Source: Thalassospira sp. TSL5-1
Lineage (GTDB): Bacteria; Pseudomonadota; Alphaproteobacteria; Rhodospirillales; Thalassospiraceae
DNA length: 64,000 nt
Reading direction: 5' to 3'
Assembly: GCF_001907695.1 (NCBI RefSeq)
Contig: NZ_KV880638.1
Coordinates: 496,882 to 560,881 of the forward strand
Shown: positions 18,558 to 28,275 of the stretch, in pieces
Layout: each line of letters opens with the position of its first letter
Numbering within the stretch: position 1 is the first letter of the stretch
Translations under genes and position numbers: made by a program
Notes under the pieces: model-generated
What the model was told of the DNA's origin: nothing
Databases searched by the model: none
What the model saw: the letters and a program-made list of their open reading frames with translations, nothing else

Positions 18558-19190
18558 ATGCGCCTTTTTGTCGGCATCCCCATTCCGGCTGATATTGCCG
18601 AAGACCTCTATCCCATTGCCCGCGCCATTCGCGGGCTGGAAGCTCAAACACCGGAAAACATGCACCTGACCCTCAAATTCATTGGCGAGGTCGAGGATCG
18701 TCATCTGGCCGCCAGCATTGACGCGGCACTGATGTCTGTCGCCTTTGACGGGTTTGATCTTAAAATCGCCGGGCTTGATATGTTTGGCACCGATAAAAAA
18801 GCCCGCATTTTGTGGGCAGCAGTGCAAAGCCAGCCGCTTTTGGGCCAATTGGCCGGGCGGGTTGAAAGTGCCCTGCTGGCATGTGAGGACCTGTCTGGTC
18901 GGCTGGAAGTCCGTAAATTTACCCCGCATATCACGCTGGGGCGCAACCGCACGGCACATCGGGCCGTGGTAGAGCAGGCCGTGGTGGACCATGCCGATGT
19001 GACCAGCCGGGTGTTCCATGTTGACCATTTTTGCCTGTATCAGTCGATCTCGACCCATGAGGGCCCGGTATATCAGGTGATGGCGGAGTATGGCGCGGGA
19101 TCAGAAACGCCAGCAGGTGCGCGCGATAGAAAGGCGGAACACGAGGCCGCCTTTGCCGATATTGATTTTAGCAAAGGGCCGGAAATTTAA
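18558..19190 (+). CDS. thpR: RNA 2',3'-cyclic phosphodiesterase
   Basis: About 210 residues of the 2H phosphoesterase family. The two catalytic HxT motifs are present: HLTLKFIGE (about residue 36) and HITLGRN (about residue 127). Homologues open 2',3'-cyclic phosphates on RNA and can ligate tRNA halves in vitro. GTG 18552, ATG 18555 and ATG 18558 are consecutive in-frame starts; 18558 is best spaced from GAGGG. The C-terminal ~30 residues are longer and more charged than the core fold needs. Confidence 0.88.
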   Translation: MRLFVGIPIPADIAEDLYPIARAIRGLEAQTPENMHLTLKFIGEVEDRHLAASIDAALMSVAFDGFDLKIAGLDMFGTDKKARILWAAVQSQPLLGQLAGRVESALLACEDLSGRLEVRKFTPHITLGRNRTAHRAVVEQAVVDHADVTSRVFHVDHFCLYQSISTHEGPVYQVMAEYGAGSETPAGARDRKAEHEAAFADIDFSKGPEI

Positions 19191-19239
19191 CGGCACGGGG
19201 CGTTTGCCTACTGATTGCCAAAATCAATCGCTTTCCACA

Positions 19240-19275
19240 CATAAAAACCCGTCCCTGACAGTGTCGGGGACGGGT
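19240..19275 (-). terminator. Rho-independent terminator for the DJ-1/PfpI gene
   Basis: On the minus strand ACCCGTCCCCGACA pairs with TGTCAGGGACGGGT (19247-19275), followed by a run of Ts. It lies about 70 bp beyond the stop at 19344 and may also serve the convergent thpR. Confidence 0.75.
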
Positions 19276-19343
19276 AAATGCAATGTCGGTTTATCAGGCG
19301 TCGTTATATCCATACTTATATAAGGTATGGATGGGCCCGTTAA

Positions 19344-19904
19344 TTAGGCCGCGCGACGGTGATGGGTGCCTTCGCTTACTTCCTTGACAATTTTGCCGAC
19401 AAAGGCATCAAGGTCATTGGGGTTGCGCGAGGTAATAATGCCCTGGTCACAAACCACAGCTTCATTCTGCCAGACCGCACCGGCATTCAGAAGGTCGGTT
19501 TTGACAGAGGGATAGGACGTTGCCTTGCGACCGCGCAGGGCATCAGCCTCGACCAGAAGCCAGGGGCCGTGGCAAATGGCGGCGACAGGTTTGCCCGATG
19601 CGACAAATTCGCGTACCAGCGAAACCGCCCCTTCATTCATGCGCAACAGGTCCGGGTTGATCTGCCCGCCCGGGATCACAAGGGCGTCGTAATCCTTGAT
19701 GTCCACATCCTTGACCTCAAGGTCAACATCGACACTGTCGCCCCAATCGGTTTTGTCCCAGCTTTTGATGCTGCCAGCCTTCAGCGAAGCGATTTTGACA
19801 TCAGCCCCGTGATTGCCCAGCTTTTCAAGCGGCACGCGCAGTTCGGACCGTTCGTAACCGTCCGTCGCAAGGATCAGGATTTTTGCAGTATCAATTGCAG
19901 GCAT
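19344..19904 (-). CDS. DJ-1/PfpI family protein (glutamine amidotransferase-like fold)
   Basis: 186 residues starting MPAIDTAKILILATDG. The nucleophile elbow AICHGPWLL carries the conserved Cys and His, and the upstream Glu (GYERSEL) completes the DJ-1/PfpI active site. Family members act as glyoxalases, deglycases or chaperones; YhbO- and PfpI-like proteins respond to stress. ATG 19904 is chosen over an upstream start because AAAGGAGAGACGTT precedes it. Confidence 0.92.
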   Translation of the reverse strand: MPAIDTAKILILATDGYERSELRVPLEKLGNHGADVKIASLKAGSIKSWDKTDWGDSVDVDLEVKDVDIKDYDALVIPGGQINPDLLRMNEGAVSLVREFVASGKPVAAICHGPWLLVEADALRGRKATSYPSVKTDLLNAGAVWQNEAVVCDQGIITSRNPNDLDAFVGKIVKEVSEGTHHRRAA

Positions 19905-20164
19905 AACGTCTCTCCTTTCATCTGATGTTCGAGCGTTATGCCGTTTCAACGATATGGCAGCCTGGACGTTCCGAAAAAATGAGAAAAAGGGTTATGTTTT
20001 TCTCTTAAAATATTGAAATAAATTCATTTTACTTGGGGGGTAATGCCAAAATCACCCGAGGAACGCACAAAATGCGTCAATGGCAGCGTTTCGTTAACAA
20101 ACTGCGGTAAGTCGCTGTCAAAAAAGACTCTATGAGGAGTGATATAGGGAAAATAACAGATGCG

Positions 20165-20254
20165 TGGCAGAGAGGAGGGGATTCGAACCCCTGAGGGGCT
20201 TACACCCCAACACGCTTTCCAGGCGTGCGCCTTAAACCACTCGGCCACCTCTCC
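20165..20254 (-). tRNA. tRNA-Ser (anticodon GGA)
   Basis: On the minus strand the gene begins GGAGAGGTGGCCGAG and folds as a class II tRNA with a long variable arm. The anticodon loop reads CTGGAAA (anticodon GGA). The T arm contains GGTTCGAATCC, and the 3' end is discriminator G plus an encoded CCA (20165-20167). The acceptor stem begins with a G-U pair. No integrase or att-like duplication is seen nearby. Confidence 0.95.
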
Positions 20255-20574
20255 ACAGGCGATACTTGATATCGCAAAAGCGGGCGGACATTAGCCGACA
20301 GACTTCGCAATGACAAGGCCAAATTCGGGGAAGTGTGACGTTTTTTTCACCTTTCTTCGCCAGACTGCTTTTTTGCCTCCTGGATGCGAAAAAACGGTTT
20401 TTTATTGTGGGTTTGATCCTGCGTTGCCTTTGCAAACAAATGTTCGCCGTATTTTCATGGCAATCGGGACGCTGGGTTATATGCTTTCCCTTTACGGCAG
20501 GGCACAAAACCCGTTACGTTAGCGCCAATTATATCGAAACCGGAAAGTTTGAAGCCGATAAGGCGGAGAAAGGT
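20255..20574. other. Intergenic region between tRNA-Ser and a small membrane protein gene
   Basis: Open frames continue through part of it, but none has a ribosome-binding site or protein-like composition. It should hold the tRNA promoter on the minus strand and the promoter of the small membrane gene on the plus strand; I see no clear -35/-10 pair. Confidence 0.4.
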
Positions 20575-20880
20575 ATGTGGTTTTTCAGGCTGTTGGGCTG
20601 GCTGCTATTGTTTGCCTGTCTGGCTGTGCTGGTCGGAGATGGGGTCACTGCGCTGCAAACCGGAACCTTGCGTTTCGTTGCAGGCGGCGAGCTATGGTAT
20701 CGGCTGGATCCGGGAAGCCTTAACCTGCTTCAGGCGCTGGTCGAGCGTTATCTCTCAAGCTGGCTTTGGGACAAGGTGTTTGTGCCAGGATTATTGTTGC
20801 CGGCATTTTTATTATTGCTGGTGCCTGGCGTGTTGCTCAGTTTTCTTGGCCGACCCAAAAAACGGGCGAAATTTTTCTGA
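20575..20880 (+). CDS. Small two-helix membrane protein, unknown function
   Basis: 101 residues. There is one hydrophobic helix at the N-terminus (about 4-24) and one near the C-terminus (about 75-95), separated by a polar loop containing YRLDPGSLNLLQALVERYLS, and a basic end (GRPKKRAKFF). The ATG at 20575 follows GGCGGAGAAAGGT; the frame is open further upstream without a second good start. Similar short proteins are common in alphaproteobacteria, but I know no function. Confidence 0.75.
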   Translation: MWFFRLLGWLLLFACLAVLVGDGVTALQTGTLRFVAGGELWYRLDPGSLNLLQALVERYLSSWLWDKVFVPGLLLPAFLLLLVPGVLLSFLGRPKKRAKFF

Positions 20881-21034
20881 TCTTCTTTGATCGCTGGCGG
20901 GAAGTCGGGGGCAGATAGATGCTTCGCAGCGTCTTTGAGCCGTGGCATGATGACGTGTCAGTGGATGGATTTTCCATCAGAGCACAAGTGCCATCCTCTT
21001 TCCCCTTCATCCCACCAACAGGCGGAGAAAATCG

Positions 21035-22030
21035 ATGCGGGCCATGATGTGTGAAAAAATCGATACCGATCCTGTCATGCGTACCGTCGATGATCCGGTT
21101 GCCGCTGCGGGCGAGGTGGTGATTGATGTTCATGCCTGTGGCGTCAATTTTGCCGATACCCTGATCATTGCCGGAAAATATCAGCAGAAACCCGAATTTC
21201 CCTTTGTGCCGGGCTTTGAAATTGCCGGTGTGGTATCGGTTACGGGGGAGGGTGTGGATGCCGGACTAAAGGGCCAGCGGGTGATGGCAATGGCCCCGTA
21301 TGGCGGTTTCGCCGAAAAAATCACCCTTCCGGCCGACCGCATCATTCCCATACCCGATGGTGTCAGTTTCGAGGATGCCGCCGCATTTCAAATCACTTAC
21401 GGTACATCGTGGTTCGCCTTGAAATATCGCGCCAATGTTCAAGGTGGCGAGGTTGTTCTGGTGCATGGTGCTGCGGGTGGGGTGGGTATTACGGCGGTTG
21501 AATGCGCCAAAATACTGGGTGCCCGTGTGATTGCCACGGCCGGTGGCCCCGAAAAATGCGAAATTGCCCGTCAGCACGGGGCGGATTTTGTCATTGATTA
21601 CAAATCAGCCGATATTACTACATCTGTGCGCGAAATCTGCCAGCGGCAGGGCTGGCATGCCGGGGTGGATGTGGTTTATGACCCGGTTGGGGGCGATGTT
21701 TTCAGCCAGTCACTGCGGTGCACGGCACCGGGGGGACGTTTGCTGGTGATCGGCTTTGCCAGTGGCGATATTCCGCAAATTCCTGCTAATATCCTGCTGG
21801 TCAAAAATCTTGCCGTTTTAGGGTTCTATTTTGGGGCCTATCTGGATCAAAATCCCGAAATCGCCCGCCAGGGCATGGCTGAACTGCTTGATAATCTGGC
21901 GGCGGGAAATATCACGCCGTCAATTTCGCGGCGTTTTCCCCTGGCAGATGTGCCCAAGGCCTTTGCCGCCCTGCGCGAAAGAACAGCAACCAGTAAAATG
22001 GTGATTTTGTGCCGCGCGCCTGCAAGCTGA
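21035..22030 (+). CDS. NADPH:quinone oxidoreductase, zinc-free MDR family
   Basis: 331 residues. An N-terminal GroES-like domain (conserved HACGVNFADTLI and PFVPGFEIAG) is followed by a Rossmann domain with VHGAAGGVGITAVECAKILGA binding NADPH. The zinc-ligand cysteines of alcohol dehydrogenases are missing, as expected for quinone oxidoreductase or enoyl reductase types. It reduces quinones or alpha,beta-unsaturated carbonyls. GGAGAAAATCG precedes the ATG. Confidence 0.9.
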   Translation: MRAMMCEKIDTDPVMRTVDDPVAAAGEVVIDVHACGVNFADTLIIAGKYQQKPEFPFVPGFEIAGVVSVTGEGVDAGLKGQRVMAMAPYGGFAEKITLPADRIIPIPDGVSFEDAAAFQITYGTSWFALKYRANVQGGEVVLVHGAAGGVGITAVECAKILGARVIATAGGPEKCEIARQHGADFVIDYKSADITTSVREICQRQGWHAGVDVVYDPVGGDVFSQSLRCTAPGGRLLVIGFASGDIPQIPANILLVKNLAVLGFYFGAYLDQNPEIARQGMAELLDNLAAGNITPSISRRFPLADVPKAFAALRERTATSKMVILCRAPAS

Positions 22031-22205
22031 TGCCGGTTTTTGCGATTATGGGGCAATAAACCGGTCGTTTTGCCGGTTCTGCATCCGCCCGTTATGCAGG
22101 GTTGCCAAAACTGTGAAAACGGGGGACCTTACCGGCGATGGCAGGCACCCCATTGGGGCATGCCGACCATATATTTCCTGATGACCGCGCAAACCGGTCA
22201 GCCTG

Positions 22206-23552
22206 ATGGTGTTTTCTGACGAAAGCGGACGAATGAATCGGTTGAAGCCCCCCCGTAAACAAAATACCAGCCGCACCCGCGACCAATATGAAACCTTTCC
22301 CTATCCTGAGCGCCGCGCCGAGGAAGAAGACCAGCGCCTGATTGCCGGATCACCCGGGGATTGGGGCGAGGTGGTGCATTTTGTTTTTGGCGGGCAGGAC
22401 CCTGGGGAAAATGGCACGCCGGTGCGTATTCTGGTGGCTGGGGGTGGCACGGGCGATGCAGTGGTGATGCTGGCACAGCAGGCGCGGGATCGCGGCGCAA
22501 ATGCGGAAATCATCTATATTGATTTGTCCGAAGCCTCGCGCAAAATTGCCGAGGCCCGCATTGCCCGCCGGGGCCTTGAAAACGTGACGTTTGTTACGGG
22601 GTCGTTTGTTGATCTGGCGGCGGAATATGGCCCGTTTGATTATATTGATTGTTGCGGGGTGCTACATCATTTGCCCGACCCTGATGCCGGTTTGCGTGCA
22701 TTGGCCCACAGCCTGAAGCCGGGCGGCGGCATGGGCCTGATGGTTTATGCGACGCTGGGGCGGACGGGGGTGTATCATATGCAGGAAATGATGCAGCGCC
22801 TGTCGGCCGAGGCGGGCGGGCGCCCCCGGCTGGAAACCGGCAAGGCCCTGTTTGAAAGTTTGCCGCCCACCAATTGGCTGAAGCGTAATCCGTTTGTGAA
22901 TGACCATCTCCAGGGCGGCGATGCCGGTTTTTACGATTTGTTGCTGCATCAGCAGGACCGCGCCTATCGGGTGGATGAGGTCTATGACTTTGTCAAACAG
23001 GCCGGGTTAAGGTTGCAAAGTTTTGTCGAACCTTTGCGTTATGACCCGGTGATCTATGCCGCCAATCCCGCCATTCGTAAACAGATGGCCGGTTTGGCCC
23101 CGCAGGTGCGCCATGCAATGGCCGAACTGCTGGCAGGCAATATTACCAAGCATATTTTTTATGTGGTGAAGGCCGAAAATAAAACCGCAGTTCCAGCCAT
23201 GACCCTGCAGGGACAAAAGGCGATAGTGAAAACCCGCACGGATGCAAGTGCCGGGCAGGCGGCAGCAGGCATGATCCCCTATCTGGGGCGGATTGACGGG
23301 GCAAAGCTGGCGGCATCGGTGGCAAAAAGCGGGCAGATCAAAATCAATTTCAATGGCTTTTCGGTTTCCTGCAAGCTGCCTCCGGCAAGCCCCGCAATAA
23401 TATCACGTATTGATGGCGTGAGATCATTTGAAGATATCCGCCAGTCATTTGATCCGGTGCCTGATGCTCCCTCCTTTTATGCCCAGCTTGTGGCGCTGTT
23501 TTCAGTGCTTTCGGCGGCCAATCTGATGTTTGTTCGCCAGCCTGGCGGGTAA
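22206..23552 (+). CDS. SAM-dependent methyltransferase with C-terminal extension
   Basis: 448 residues. A class I methyltransferase domain (about 60-230) has the SAM loop ILVAGGGTGDAV, the acidic end of strand 2 (IIYIDLS) and the motif around DYIDCCGVLHHLPDP. The C-terminal ~200 residues are an unknown region with a small domain near the end (SRIDGVRSFEDIRQSF) resembling PqqD/winged-helix modules. The substrate is unknown. Starts at 22206 or 22233 are possible; neither has a strong ribosome-binding site. Confidence 0.82.
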   Translation: MVFSDESGRMNRLKPPRKQNTSRTRDQYETFPYPERRAEEEDQRLIAGSPGDWGEVVHFVFGGQDPGENGTPVRILVAGGGTGDAVVMLAQQARDRGANAEIIYIDLSEASRKIAEARIARRGLENVTFVTGSFVDLAAEYGPFDYIDCCGVLHHLPDPDAGLRALAHSLKPGGGMGLMVYATLGRTGVYHMQEMMQRLSAEAGGRPRLETGKALFESLPPTNWLKRNPFVNDHLQGGDAGFYDLLLHQQDRAYRVDEVYDFVKQAGLRLQSFVEPLRYDPVIYAANPAIRKQMAGLAPQVRHAMAELLAGNITKHIFYVVKAENKTAVPAMTLQGQKAIVKTRTDASAGQAAAGMIPYLGRIDGAKLAASVAKSGQIKINFNGFSVSCKLPPASPAIISRIDGVRSFEDIRQSFDPVPDAPSFYAQLVALFSVLSAANLMFVRQPGG

Positions 23553-23579
23553 ACAGGGGAACAGGGAACAGGCAGCACA

Positions 23580-23607
23580 AAAAGCCGGTCATCGTGCGAT
23601 GACCGGC
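23580..23607 (-). terminator. Terminator between convergent genes
   Basis: Perfect 11-bp stem GCCGGTCATCG (23584-23594) with CGATGACCGGC (23597-23607). On the minus strand it is followed by CTTTTTG, so it best fits transcripts coming from the DUF1127 side; it also lies just after the methyltransferase stop. A 35-codon minus-strand frame (MSPRFFRP..., roughly 23637-23744) lies between, without a ribosome-binding site. Confidence 0.7.
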
Positions 23608-23827
23608 CTTAATGGCCGTAAAGGGTCTTTTTATTCAGTATTTGATGCGCGGCTGCGAATGAGAGAAAATATGCAGAAGGGCATCAATAACCTGCAGGGG
23701 GAAAGAAAGAACGCCCTGCGGGCGGAAAAATCGGGGAGACATTTTAAAGTTCCGGTTTGTCAGTTCTGAAACGGTTTGCGACCCGCTCCGGTCGGCAACA
23801 GGATCACCCGTTGCAAGGCAGGGCCGG

Positions 23828-24043
23828 TTAGGCCCGCCAAAAAGGTTTGCTGGCTTCAAAGCGTGCATCGCCCGGTTCAAAGCCAATGTCGCGCAAAAGA
23901 TGCGCATCCATATGGGCCAGACGGTTGCGCAAAGTCAGGCGCGCGGCCCACTGGCGCGGCAGATCAAACAGGCGCGCTGCGGTGTCATTGTTGCGCGGGC
24001 GCGCTGCGGTGAATGCGGCGGTGTTCTTGGTGATCGCTACCAT
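23828..24043 (-). CDS. DUF1127 family small protein
   Basis: 71 residues, basic. The C-terminal part LRNRLAHMDAHLLRDIGF and the end KPFWRA are the DUF1127 signature. Small DUF1127 proteins of alphaproteobacteria have been tied to phosphate, carbon and RNA metabolism and to stress responses. AAGGA lies 8 nt before the ATG. It is divergent from a LysR regulator with about 150 bp between them. Confidence 0.85.
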   Translation of the reverse strand: MVAITKNTAAFTAARPRNNDTAARLFDLPRQWAARLTLRNRLAHMDAHLLRDIGFEPGDARFEASKPFWRA

Positions 24044-24194
24044 AATTGCTGTCCTTCAACTTTTTGGCGGCTTTCTCAAGGGATGCGGCCATGAATGTCA
24101 TTTAGTTAAACTCAGGGTTACGCCGATTTTTGTTTGTTCTCAAACCATATTTTGGCATCATTGCATTACATAAACTCATGCAAAAGGACCTGTC

Positions 24195-25112
24195 ATGAAA
24201 CGCCGTCCCTTGCCGTTGAACGCCTTGCGGGCTTTTGAAGTGGCAGGGCGTCGCGAAAGTTTTACCAAAGCATCACAAGAACTTAATGTTACCCAGGGCG
24301 CGATCAGCCGCCAGGTGCAGCATCTGGAGGATGTCTTGGGGCGTAAATTGTTTGAACGTCATCACAGGCGATTAAAACTCACACGCGCCGGGCGTATTTT
24401 ATTAAATTCGCTGACCGATGCGTTTGATGCCATCGAATCGGCGGTTGCCCGCATTGAGGATCGGCCCGATGACACGCAGTTGCGGGTGCTGGCCCCGTTG
24501 ACATTTGCCATGCGCTGGATCGTGCCGCGACTGGGCCGGTTTCAGGCGGAATACCCGGATTTACAGGTGCAATTGGGCACGTTCAACGACGACAGCCTGC
24601 CGGTGGATTTTTCCGAAACCGACATTGCCATTCGCTTTGCCGATACGCCAGGCGATCAGCTGGTGCATGAATTTTTAACCGGTGAACGCCTGTTGCCGGT
24701 ATGTCATCCCAGTCTGAGCAAGCAACTGTCAAAACCCGAAGATCTGGCACATGTGCCCTTGTTGCATTGCTCGGCCCAGCGCGAGGACTGGCGCATCTGG
24801 CTGAACGGTACCGGGATCAAGGGGGTGGACGCCGACAGGGGGCCAGTTTTTGCTACACTTGATATGGCCATGGAGGCGGCGGCCAGTGGTTTTGGTGTGG
24901 TGATATCCGACCCCGCCATGATCGGCGAATATGTTGTTACCAAACGGTTGATGGTGCCGTTTGATCTGCCGGTGGACAGCCCCTATGCCTATTCGTTGTG
25001 TTACCCGGATGGCCGGCTGGAGCGCCGAAAGGTCCGGGCGTTTCGGGATTGGTTGATGAGCGAGATTGATGTTGAAACCACAAGGCGCAAAACTGTTCAA
25101 AAACAGGTGTAG
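24195..25112 (+). CDS. LysR-type transcriptional regulator (GcvA-like)
   Basis: 305 residues. The N-terminal winged helix-turn-helix (LNALRAFEVAGRRESFTKASQELNVTQGAISRQVQHLE, quoted here only as a region at residues 7-45) is of the GcvA type. The effector-binding domain follows (about 90-295). LysR proteins usually control a divergent neighbour, here the DUF1127 gene, or the downstream peptide transporter. AAAGGACCTGTC precedes the ATG. Confidence 0.93.
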   Translation: MKRRPLPLNALRAFEVAGRRESFTKASQELNVTQGAISRQVQHLEDVLGRKLFERHHRRLKLTRAGRILLNSLTDAFDAIESAVARIEDRPDDTQLRVLAPLTFAMRWIVPRLGRFQAEYPDLQVQLGTFNDDSLPVDFSETDIAIRFADTPGDQLVHEFLTGERLLPVCHPSLSKQLSKPEDLAHVPLLHCSAQREDWRIWLNGTGIKGVDADRGPVFATLDMAMEAAASGFGVVISDPAMIGEYVVTKRLMVPFDLPVDSPYAYSLCYPDGRLERRKVRAFRDWLMSEIDVETTRRKTVQKQV

Positions 25113-25221
25113 TACGTTATGATGCCTTGAAATGAAGGTCTTTTGTTCGTCATTATGGCACCTTCGGCGACAGGCCATGTCTGGCATTAAACCGCGATCA
25201 TTGGAAAAGACGGTTAATTTG

Positions 25222-27165
25222 ATGAATAAAACGACAGGTGTGGTGGTCCGGGCGGATGCTTGCAGGCATAAAGGCCTTGTTGGGATCACTGGTGCGGTTT
25301 TGGCCGTTTGTATTGCCGTGTTCTCTGCAGGCGGTGCCTATGCGACGGAAGCAAAACCAAACATTACCCCCGCCCCGACAATTGCCGTGAGTGAAGAGCC
25401 GCTGGCCAGCCTGGCGCGGCCTGAATATGCCATTTCTCTGTATGGCGATTTGAAATACGGCCCCGGTTTTACCCATTTTGACTATGTTAATCCTGACGCG
25501 CCCAAGGGCGGCACCCTGCGCGACAGCTGGCACGGGTCGTTTGATTCGCTTAATCCTTTTATTTTAAAGGGAACGCCCGCGATTGGCCTGGGTATGATGT
25601 ACGATACCCTGCTGGTTAGCAGCCTGGATGAACCGTTTTCGGAATATGGCCTGGTGGCGGAAAAGGTCGAGGTGCCCAAAGACCGTTCCTACATAACCTT
25701 TTTTATCAATCCCAAGGCGCGGTTCCAGGACGATACGCCGATCACCGCCGATGATGTGATTTTTTCGTTCAATACGCTGATCGAAAAGGGAAGCCCGCTT
25801 TACCGGCAATATTATGCGTCGGTCGATCATGTGGAAAAACTCGATGACCTGACCGTCAAATTTGTTTTCAAACCGGGCGATAATCTTGAACTTCCGCTGA
25901 TTTTGGGGCAGGTGCCGGTTCTGCCAAAGCATTATTGGAAAGACCGCGATTTTAATAAAACCACCTTTGATATCCCGTTGGGCAGTGGTCCTTATACCAT
26001 CAAGAATTTTGAGCCCGGCCGCCAAATTACTTATGAACGGGTGAAAAATTACTGGGCCAAGGACCTGCCCTCGGTCAAGGGCATGTATAATTTTGATACC
26101 ATTCGTTATGACTATTACCGCGATCTTGATGTGGAACGGCAGGCCTTTTTTGCTGGTGAATATTATTACCGCAGTGAACATTCATCGCGAGAATGGGCCG
26201 TCGGCTATGACAAGCCCGCCATTCGCAACGGTAATATCAAAAAGGAACTGATCCCCAATCATCAATCGCGCGGGATGCAGGGCTTTGTCATGAATGTACG
26301 CCGTCCGATATTTGCCGATCATCGCGTGCGCCGTGCCCTGCAATATGCGATGGATTTTCAATGGCTGAACCGGGCGATGTTTTATGGTGCCTATCAGCGG
26401 ACCAACAGCTATTTTGTCAATTCTGAACTGGCATCTTCTGGGCTGCCCAAAGGCGAGGAACTTGATATTTTAAACAAATATCGTGACCAGTTACCGCCGG
26501 ACCTGTTTACCAAACCCTATACCCTGCCCGATTATGACCAGGAAAATGGCCGCCGCAAGGCCCTGAGGGAATCCATGACCCTGTTGCAGGAGGCGGGCTG
26601 GGAACTGCGCGATATGAAACTGGTCAACAAGAAAACCGGTAAGCCCTTCCGTTTTAGCCTGCTGTTGCGTCAGCCCGGTTTTGAAAAAATCGCCCTGATG
26701 ATGCAGGCCCGTTTGCGCCAGTTGGGCATCGAAATGGATTTCCGCCTGATCGATACCGGCCAGTGGTTAAATCGCATTCAGTCGCATGATTTTGACATGA
26801 CCACCTTTTGGTGGCAGCAAAGCCTGTCGCCGGGCAATGAGCAGCGTGATTACTGGTCCTCCAAGGCCGCGGACGAGCCGGGAAGCCGCAATTTCGCCGG
26901 GATCAAGGACCCGGTGATTGATCAAGTCATTGATCTGGTGATTTCGGCTGAAAGCCGCGAAAGCCTGGTGCAGCGCACCCGTGCCCTTGATCGTCTCCTG
27001 TTGTGGGGCGATTACACCATTCCGCAATGGTATCAACCCGCAGATCGCATTGCCTATTGGGATATATTTGGCCGGCCCTCGGTCGTGCCGACCAAAGGTA
27101 ATTCGATCATGACCTGGTGGATTGACCCGGAAAAATCCAAAAAACTGGGTAAGGGGGGATATTAA
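25222..27165 (+). CDS. yejA: Peptide ABC transporter, periplasmic binding protein (YejA-like)
   Basis: About 647 residues from ATG 25222, with a signal peptide ending near GGAYATEA. It is a family 5 extracellular solute-binding protein: YAISLYGDLKYGPGFTHFDYVNP is typical of the YejA branch (residues about 70-92), which takes up oligopeptides and microcin C-like compounds. It is followed by both permeases and a double ATPase with almost no gaps. Starts at 25132 and 25177 are also in frame; the signal peptide favours 25222. Confidence 0.9.
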   Translation: MNKTTGVVVRADACRHKGLVGITGAVLAVCIAVFSAGGAYATEAKPNITPAPTIAVSEEPLASLARPEYAISLYGDLKYGPGFTHFDYVNPDAPKGGTLRDSWHGSFDSLNPFILKGTPAIGLGMMYDTLLVSSLDEPFSEYGLVAEKVEVPKDRSYITFFINPKARFQDDTPITADDVIFSFNTLIEKGSPLYRQYYASVDHVEKLDDLTVKFVFKPGDNLELPLILGQVPVLPKHYWKDRDFNKTTFDIPLGSGPYTIKNFEPGRQITYERVKNYWAKDLPSVKGMYNFDTIRYDYYRDLDVERQAFFAGEYYYRSEHSSREWAVGYDKPAIRNGNIKKELIPNHQSRGMQGFVMNVRRPIFADHRVRRALQYAMDFQWLNRAMFYGAYQRTNSYFVNSELASSGLPKGEELDILNKYRDQLPPDLFTKPYTLPDYDQENGRRKALRESMTLLQEAGWELRDMKLVNKKTGKPFRFSLLLRQPGFEKIALMMQARLRQLGIEMDFRLIDTGQWLNRIQSHDFDMTTFWWQQSLSPGNEQRDYWSSKAADEPGSRNFAGIKDPVIDQVIDLVISAESRESLVQRTRALDRLLLWGDYTIPQWYQPADRIAYWDIFGRPSVVPTKGNSIMTWWIDPEKSKKLGKGGY

Positions 27166-27168
27166 GCC

Positions 27169-28272
27169 ATGCTGAATTATATTCTGCGGCGCATTTTGCT
27201 TATCCCTGTCACCCTGTTTGGCATCATGGTGCTGAACTTTGCCATCGTGCAATTTGCACCGGGCGGGCCGGTGGAACAAATGATTGCCCAGTTGCAGGGC
27301 TCTGCTGTCTCAACAACGGCGCGGATTTCCAATAATGGTGCCGATACCGGCGGTGGCTCTGGCGGCGGTAACAATTTTTCCACCGATTCAAACTATCGCG
27401 GGGCACAGGGCCTCGATCCCGAGGTTATCACCCAGCTTGAAAAGCAGTTCGGTTTTGACAAACCGGCCTATGAACGCTTCTGGCTGATGATGAAAAACTA
27501 TCTGACCTTCGATTTCGGCCAAAGCTATTTTCAGGATCGTGATGTTACTGACATCATTCTCGATAAATTGCCGGTGTCCATATCGCTGGGGCTGTGGTCC
27601 ACGCTGATCATTTATCTGGTTTCTGTGCCGCTGGGGGTTGCCAAGGCGGTTCGGGATGGCACCAATTTTGATGTCTGGACCTCGGTTGCCATTATCATCG
27701 GTTATGCAATACCGGGATTTTTGTTTGCCGTGTTGCTGATCGTGCTGTTTGCCGGCGGGACCTATTTCGATATTTTTCCCCTACGTGGCTTAACCTCGGC
27801 CGGGTGGAGCGACATGTCGCTTCTTGGTAAAATCGGCGATTATTTCTGGCATCTGACCCTGCCGATCATCGCGCTGACCATTGGTGGTTTTACCACCCTG
27901 ACCATGCTGACGAAAAATTCGTTTCTCGATGAAATCAACAAACAATATGTGGTCACAGCCCGGGCCAAGGGCCTGAGCGAAAAGCGGGTTCTATACGGGC
28001 ATGTCTTTCGCAATGCCATGTTGCTGATTATTGCCGGTTTTCCCAGCGCCTTGATCGGCTTGTTGTTTACCGGGTCGGTCCTGATCGAGGTGATTTTTTC
28101 CCTCGATGGCATCGGTCTGCTGGGGTTTGAAGCGGTAATGAAGCGTGATTATCCGGTGATGTTTGCCACCCTGTACATGTTTACGCTGGCGGGGCTGGTT
28201 TTGAACCTGATCAGTGACCTGACCTATCATTTCGTCGATCCGCGCATCGACTTTGACGCGCGGAAGGATTGA
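27169..28272 (+). CDS. yejB: Peptide ABC transporter permease (YejB-like)
   Basis: 367 residues, six membrane helices with the binding-protein-dependent permease (EAA) loop around [22 protein letters not shown]. The long loop after the first helix with a Gly/Ser-rich stretch ([10 protein letters not shown]) is typical of YejB compared with DppB. It starts 4 bp after the yejA stop. Confidence 0.92.
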   Translation: MLNYILRRILLIPVTLFGIMVLNFAIVQFAPGGPVEQMIAQLQGSAVSTTARISNNGADTGGGSGGGNNFSTDSNYRGAQGLDPEVITQLEKQFGFDKPAYERFWLMMKNYLTFDFGQSYFQDRDVTDIILDKLPVSISLGLWSTLIIYLVSVPLGVAKAVRDGTNFDVWTSVAIIIGYAIPGFLFAVLLIVLFAGGTYFDIFPLRGLTSAGWSDMSLLGKIGDYFWHLTLPIIALTIGGFTTLTMLTKNSFLDEINKQYVVTARAKGLSEKRVLYGHVFRNAMLLIIAGFPSALIGLLFTGSVLIEVIFSLDGIGLLGFEAVMKRDYPVMFATLYMFTLAGLVLNLISDLTYHFVDPRIDFDARKD

Positions 28273-28275
28273 GAC

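Noticed and set aside
20165..20254. tRNA-Ser as an integration site for a mobile element
   Set aside because: No integrase gene or duplicated 3' end of the tRNA was found nearby.
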